64,000 nucleotides of DNA, taken from contig PNMM01000003.1 in NCBI GenBank assembly GCA_013823625.1, forward strand, positions 62,001 through 126,000, given 5' to 3'. The stretch's first letter is position 1, and each line of letters starts with the position of its first letter. The position numbers and the translations under genes were made by a program. The notes beneath the pieces were generated by a model. It did no database searches. It saw only the letters and a program-made list of their open reading frames with translations, and was not told the DNA's origin. Below, one piece after another: positions 60,350 through 64,000 of the stretch. The stretch comes from Microbacterium sp. (GTDB taxonomy: Bacteria; Actinomycetota; Actinomycetes; Actinomycetales; Microbacteriaceae).

Positions 60350-61840
60350 CTACTGCACCGTCGCCGTCACGCGCGCGAGGTCGTCGAAGATGCGCATGTG
60401 CGCGGGGCGACGCAGCCACTGGTCGAGCGTGAGTTCGCGCGAGTTCTCGCGGTACGTCTGTTCGATCGCGCGCAGCTCGCGAATGATCGAGTCACCCCGC
60501 ACCATGACCGAGACCTCGAGGTTGAGGCTGAACGAACGCATGTCCATGTTGCTCGAGCCGATGATGGCGACTTCGTCATCGATCGTGAAGTGCTTGGCGT
60601 GCAAGATCGTCGGTGCCCGGTAGAGCCAGATGCGCACGCCCGCGCGCAAGAGCTCTTCGTAGTACGAGCGCTGGGCGTGAAAGACGAGTGTCTGGTCGCC
60701 GATCTCCGAGACGAAGAGCTGTACGTCGAGCCCGCTCTGCGCCGCGGTCGTGATGGCGTAGAGCATCGACTCATCGGGCACGAAGTAGGGAGAACAGATT
60801 TGAATCTGTTCTTGCGCGGCGTACACGAGCGAGTTGAAGAGGCGCAGGTTGTTCTCGCCTTCGAAGGCGGGGCCGCTCGGAACCACTTGCGCATCCAGCC
60901 CCTGGCCCGGATCGATCGTGGGAATCGTGCCGGTCTCGCGCAGCAAGAGCTCGTTCGTTTCGCTGTACCAGTCGGTGGCGAAGAGCGCGTCGATGCCCGC
61001 GACGATGGGCCCTTCGAAGCGCACCATGAGCTCTTTCCAGGCGAGCCGTGAGCCGTCGCGCCGACGCCCGCGCTTATAGCCGCGTTCGATGAGGTTCTGC
61101 GAGCCTGTGAAGCCGATCGCGCCGTCGACGATCAGGAACTTGCGGTGATTGCGCAGGTCGGGCCGCTGCCACTGCCCGCGGAAGGGCCGCACGGGCAGCA
61201 TCGGGTGATGTTCGGCGCCGATCGCGTCGAGGCGTCGACGCATGCGGCGATAGCCCTTGACGCGCAACGACGCCACGTGGTCATAGAGCACCTTGACCGG
61301 AACCCCACGAGCAGCGGCCTCGCCGAGTGCGGCGAAGAACTGCTCGGTCTCATCGTCGACCGACATGATGTAGAACTCCACGTGCACGCTGCGCTGCGCC
61401 CCCCGCACCGCTTCGGTCATGGCCGTAATTGACGCCGTGTAGTCGGTGAAGAGGCGCGCGGTGTTGCCACCCACGAGGGGCATGGCCCCGAGATTGCGGT
61501 TGAGCTCCACGATGGGTTCGAGCCACGGGGGCCAGGGCGAGTCTTTGCTGACGCGATCCATGCCCTCGGTGGTTTCGAGAATGTAGGTATTGATCTCGTC
61601 TTGCTGCTCACGCCGGCGCTTGGGCAGTCGGCGCGACCCCAGCATGAGAAACAGTGTGAAGCCGATGAGGGGCAGCGTGTAGATGAGCAGGAGCCACGCA
61701 AGGGCGCTTTGCGGCCGCCGGTTGCGCGGCACCACGATGAGCGAGACGACCGCGATCGTGACGATCAGAACCAAGACGAGCAGCGTGATGATGAGAGCGA
61801 TCCACGCCCCGACGCCACTGATCCTGATGTCGTCGGTCAT
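60350..61840 (-). CDS. cls: Cardiolipin synthase
   Basis: A 496-residue phospholipase D-family enzyme that makes cardiolipin from phosphatidylglycerol. Two N-terminal helices (residues 13-38 and 45-66) include a PLDc_N pattern. The two HKD motifs are NHRKFLIVDGAIGFTG (near residue 232) and LHAKHFTIDDEVAIIG (near 411). yajQ lies upstream on the same strand with 8 bases between its stop and this start, so they may be co-transcribed. Confidence 0.93.
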   Translation of the reverse strand: MTDDIRISGVGAWIALIITLLVLVLIVTIAVVSLIVVPRNRRPQSALAWLLLIYTLPLIGFTLFLMLGSRRLPKRRREQQDEINTYILETTEGMDRVSKDSPWPPWLEPIVELNRNLGAMPLVGGNTARLFTDYTASITAMTEAVRGAQRSVHVEFYIMSVDDETEQFFAALGEAAARGVPVKVLYDHVASLRVKGYRRMRRRLDAIGAEHHPMLPVRPFRGQWQRPDLRNHRKFLIVDGAIGFTGSQNLIERGYKRGRRRDGSRLAWKELMVRFEGPIVAGIDALFATDWYSETNELLLRETGTIPTIDPGQGLDAQVVPSGPAFEGENNLRLFNSLVYAAQEQIQICSPYFVPDESMLYAITTAAQSGLDVQLFVSEIGDQTLVFHAQRSYYEELLRAGVRIWLYRAPTILHAKHFTIDDEVAIIGSSNMDMRSFSLNLEVSVMVRGDSIIRELRAIEQTYRENSRELTLDQWLRRPAHMRIFDDLARVTATVQ

Positions 61841-61848
61841 GGTCGCAC

Positions 61849-62337
61849 TCAGCGAAAGTTGACGAATTGAAGGGCGACGTCGAGGTCTTTGCCCTTGAGC
61901 AGGGCCATCGTGGCCTGCAGGTCATCGCGACTCTTTGACTGCACGCGCAGCTCGTCGCCCTGAATCTGGCTCTTGACGCTCTTGGGCCCTTCGTCGCGGA
62001 TGATCTTCGAGATCTTCTTCGCGTCGTCGCTCGAGATGCCGTTCTTGAGGCTCACCTCGATGCGAAACTCTTTGCCGCTGGGGTAGGGCTCACCCGAGTC
62101 AAGGCTGCGAATGCCAATGCCGCGCTTGATCATCTTTGACTCGAGCACTTCGAGCACAGCCTTGACGCGCTCTTCGGCGGAGGCCTTGAGAAGCAGCTTT
62201 TCGCCACTCCACTCGATCGAGGCGTCAACGCCCTTGAAGTCATACCGCTGCGCAACTTCTTTCTGCGCTTGGTTGACGGCGTTCTCGGCCTCCATCTTGT
62301 CGACCTTGCTCACGATGTCGAATGAAGAATCAGCCAT
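61849..62337 (-). CDS. YajQ family nucleotide-binding protein
   Basis: A 162-residue protein of the YajQ/UPF0234 family: starts [20 protein letters not shown], has QRYDFKG near residue 31, and ends [17 protein letters not shown]. Some relatives bind cyclic di-GMP and some bind tRNA or GTP; no residue here settles it. The ATG at 62337 is the family start with TACGAT six bases upstream. Only 15 bases separate it from the divergent transglycosylase gene. Confidence 0.92.
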   Translation of the reverse strand: MADSSFDIVSKVDKMEAENAVNQAQKEVAQRYDFKGVDASIEWSGEKLLLKASAEERVKAVLEVLESKMIKRGIGIRSLDSGEPYPSGKEFRIEVSLKNGISSDDAKKISKIIRDEGPKSVKSQIQGDELRVQSKSRDDLQATMALLKGKDLDVALQFVNFR

Positions 62338-62343
62338 GCGACC

Positions 62344-62349
62344 ATCGTA
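62344..62349 (-). promoter_or_regulatory. -10 hexamer TACGAT, leaderless yajQ
   Basis: On the minus strand TACGAT ends 6 bases before the ATG at 62337. It fills nearly the whole 15-base gap to the divergent gene. Confidence 0.5.
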
Positions 62350-62352
62350 GCT

Positions 62353-63120
62353 ATGAGCTCTGCTGCAATCACCCGACTCATCGTCGGTGTATCCCTCGGG
62401 CTCACGGTGGTCGTTGTGCTGATCGCGGTGCTGCTGCGGCCGGTCGACGCGCCGATTCGGGATGCTGAGCTCACCCCGAGCGCCACGCCCGCGCCGCGCT
62501 GGGCTGAGCCGGCACCGCTGCCGCCCTCGGCGGCGACGCCCACCCGCGCGGGTGTCGCGGGCCTGGTTGATCCAGCCTGGGTAGCCGCCGTCGCTGCGGA
62601 TTCGGGCATCCCCGAGCGCGTGCTCGCCGCCTACGCCGGCGCGGCGATCGCCAAGCACGCTGAACGCCCCGACTGTGTTCTCGGCTGGAACACCCTGGCC
62701 GGCATCGGGTGGGTCGAGTCGCGGCACGGCAGCCACGGTGGAGCATCCGTCGCCGACGACGGAACCGTCAGCCCACCGATCATCGGCGTCGCGCTCGACG
62801 GTGTCTCGACCGCCCTCATCGCCGACACTGACCGAGGCGTGATCGACGGCGACGCCGAGTTCGACCGCGCTGTCGGGCCGCTGCAGTTCATTCCCGGCAG
62901 CTGGGCTAACTGGTACATCGATGCGAGCGGCGATGGGGTGGCTGACCCGCACAACATCGACGATGCGGCGCTCGCCGCGGCCAACTACCTGTGCCGTGCT
63001 GTGCCCACGCTGGGCGACGAGGCGTCATGGCGCGCGGGGATTGCCTCGTACAACGCCGAGGGCGTGTACCTCGACGCGGTCGCGACGGCGGCGGCGCGTT
63101 ACGCTGCGGCGGCCGACTGA
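62353..63120 (+). CDS. Lytic murein transglycosylase-like protein
   Basis: A 255-residue exported protein. A membrane helix (residues 8-28) anchors it, a Pro/Ala linker follows (about 38-65), and the C-terminal domain is lysozyme-like: [17 protein letters not shown] (catalytic Glu near residue 123), [10 protein letters not shown] near 176, [21 protein letters not shown] and the [10 protein letters not shown] end. It should cleave glycan strands outside the membrane. The start is not well supported by promoter or binding site. Confidence 0.87.
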   Translation: MSSAAITRLIVGVSLGLTVVVVLIAVLLRPVDAPIRDAELTPSATPAPRWAEPAPLPPSAATPTRAGVAGLVDPAWVAAVAADSGIPERVLAAYAGAAIAKHAERPDCVLGWNTLAGIGWVESRHGSHGGASVADDGTVSPPIIGVALDGVSTALIADTDRGVIDGDAEFDRAVGPLQFIPGSWANWYIDASGDGVADPHNIDDAALAAANYLCRAVPTLGDEASWRAGIASYNAEGVYLDAVATAAARYAAAAD

Positions 63121-63154
63121 ACGCGCGTGGTTTCTGCACACGCTCTGGCTCTTG

Positions 63155-63160
63155 TATTGT
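63155..63160 (+). promoter_or_regulatory. Candidate -10 for tRNA-Tyr
   Basis: TATTGT in an AT-richer patch about 46 bases before the tRNA; -35 unclear. Confidence 0.35.
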
Positions 63161-63206
63161 TGTCGAGCGTCTTCGGTCGGTGATCACACCGGTCGGGTGC
63201 GCGCCT

Positions 63207-63288
63207 GGCGAGTTACCCAAGCGGCCAAAGGGATCTGACTGTAAATCAGACTGCTCAGCATTCGGGGGTTCGAATCCCTCACTCGCCA
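63207..63288 (+). tRNA. tRNA-Tyr (anticodon GTA)
   Basis: A class II tRNA. The acceptor GGCGAGT pairs with ACTCGCC (63281-63287), followed by discriminator A and encoded CCA (63289-63291). Anticodon stem TCTGA/TCAGA with loop CTGTAAA gives GTA at 63241-63243. The variable arm CTGCTCAGCATTC is long, as in bacterial tyrosine tRNAs. The last A of CCA is the A of the next gene's ATG. Confidence 0.97.
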
Positions 63289-63290
63289 CC

Positions 63291-64000
63291 ATGTCACCCT
63301 CACTCCCCGCGACCGACGAGCTACTCTCGGTCGCGCGCGCGGTTGCCCTCGAGGCCGGCGCGCTGATTCTCGAGGCGCGTCGGGGAGCCGTTTCGGTCGC
63401 CGCCGCGAAGTCGTCGTCGGTGGATGTGGTGACGCAGGTCGATCGCGACGCCGAGTCGCTCATCCGCGGTCGTCTCGCCGAGCTGCGGCCGGGCGACGGT
63501 TTCTTCGGCGAAGAGTCAGAGGCGGAGTCGAGCACGAGTGGCCTCACCTGGGTCGTTGACCCCATCGATGGCACGGTCAACTTTCTCTATGGCATTCCGC
63601 ACTATGCCGTGAGTATCGCCGTCGTGGAGGGCGAGCCCGACCCGCAGTCGTGGCGGGCGCTCGCCGGAGTCGTCGTCAACCCCGCGTCGGGGGAGCTCTA
63701 CAGCGCCACGGCCGGCGGGGGAGCGCACCTCGGCACGCAGCGACTGCGCGTGGCTGACGCCACCTCGCTCGAGCAGTCGTTGCTCGCCACGGGCTTTGCC
63801 TACCGTGCCGAGACGCGCGCCGAGCAGGGCGCGGCCGTAGCGCGACTGCTGCCGCGCGTGCGCGACATTCGCCGCATGGGCACGGCGTCGCTCGACCTCT
63901 GCGCCGTGGCCTCGGGGCGAGTGAACGCGTACTTCGAGCGCACGCTGAATCCGTGGGATCACGCGGCCGGCGCACTCATTGCGACCGAGGCAGGGGCCGC
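63291..64000 (+). CDS. Inositol monophosphatase family protein, 3' partial
   Basis: An ORF open to the end of the window (236 residues visible). Metal-site motifs of the family are all present: GEES in FFGEESEAES near residue 65, WVVDPIDGTVNF near 83, and WDHAAGALI near 221. It could act on inositol phosphate, histidinol phosphate or a related sugar phosphate. The ATG at 63291 begins on the last base of the tRNA-Tyr CCA, so translation must start on unprocessed or separately started RNA. Confidence 0.9.
   Translation, partial: MSPSLPATDELLSVARAVALEAGALILEARRGAVSVAAAKSSSVDVVTQVDRDAESLIRGRLAELRPGDGFFGEESEAESSTSGLTWVVDPIDGTVNFLYGIPHYAVSIAVVEGEPDPQSWRALAGVVVNPASGELYSATAGGGAHLGTQRLRVADATSLEQSLLATGFAYRAETRAEQGAAVARLLPRVRDIRRMGTASLDLCAVASGRVNAYFERTLNPWDHAAGALIATEAGA

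Overview
The window is a dense chromosomal stretch of a high-GC Gram-positive actinobacterium. The gene complement and order (ftsH-folE-folPB-folK-DUF3180-PH-PH-DUF2520-panC-lysS, a full menaquinone set, ResB/CcsB cytochrome c maturation, M23 and NlpC/P60 hydrolases with coiled coils, DUF4229 and an LPXTG remnant) fit the family Microbacteriaceae; the genus cannot be fixed from the sequence. Nothing looks like a prophage, insertion sequence or CRISPR array, and gaps between genes rarely exceed 200 bases.

Layout. 1-2541: two cell-wall hydrolases. 2629-4792: ppa, tilS, hpt. 5012-15288: one long plus-strand block from ftsH through folate (with a fused FolP-FolB), membrane PH-domain proteins, pantothenate and lysS to a 48-residue membrane protein. 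15367-19060: small envelope proteins, pirin, and a DUF2975-DUF2975-XRE operon. 19238-25864: clpC, a DUF2207 C-terminal protein, argA, two unknowns and radA. 25918-29399: cupin, tRNA-Ser(CGA), hipBA, and a TerC-family protein behind a yybP-ykoY (Mn2+) riboswitch. 29448-34271: a 2-oxoglutarate/Fe(II) oxygenase with a poly-cysteine leader peptide, divergent glutathione peroxidase, RraA-like, mhqD-mhqO pair, DUF1508. 34277-41117: aspS, then phosphatase, ResA, CcdA, ResB, DsbA-like and CcsB. 41114-58493: menC, menB, menE, menA, menD, menF, menG and a polyprenyl diphosphate synthase, interleaved with a TetR/serine hydrolase pair, a redox-linked two-component operon, PPK2 and an LPXTG remnant. 58542-64000: FprA, DUF1801, cardiolipin synthase, YajQ, a transglycosylase, tRNA-Tyr(GTA) and a partial inositol monophosphatase.

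How the parts fit. The men genes, polyprenyl synthase and MenA make menaquinone; CcdA/ResA/ResB/CcsB assemble c-type cytochromes for the same respiratory chain; FprA and the second CcdA/thioredoxin set handle redox supply. Much of the rest is housekeeping in translationally coupled operons with 1-4 base overlaps.

Most notable: (i) an 11-codon ORF MNALFCCCCCR upstream of the 2OG-Fe(II) oxygenase, whose Cys-codon run is complementary to the ribosome-binding region of that gene, which looks like a cysteine-responsive attenuator; (ii) more than twenty genes with a TANNNT hexamer exactly 6-7 bases before the start codon, implying pervasive leaderless transcription; (iii) a Mn2+ riboswitch with mutually exclusive stems; (iv) a dispersed inverted-repeat element with a 26-base identical core at two gene 3' ends; (v) short direct duplications of gene 3' ends, stop codon included, at three loci.
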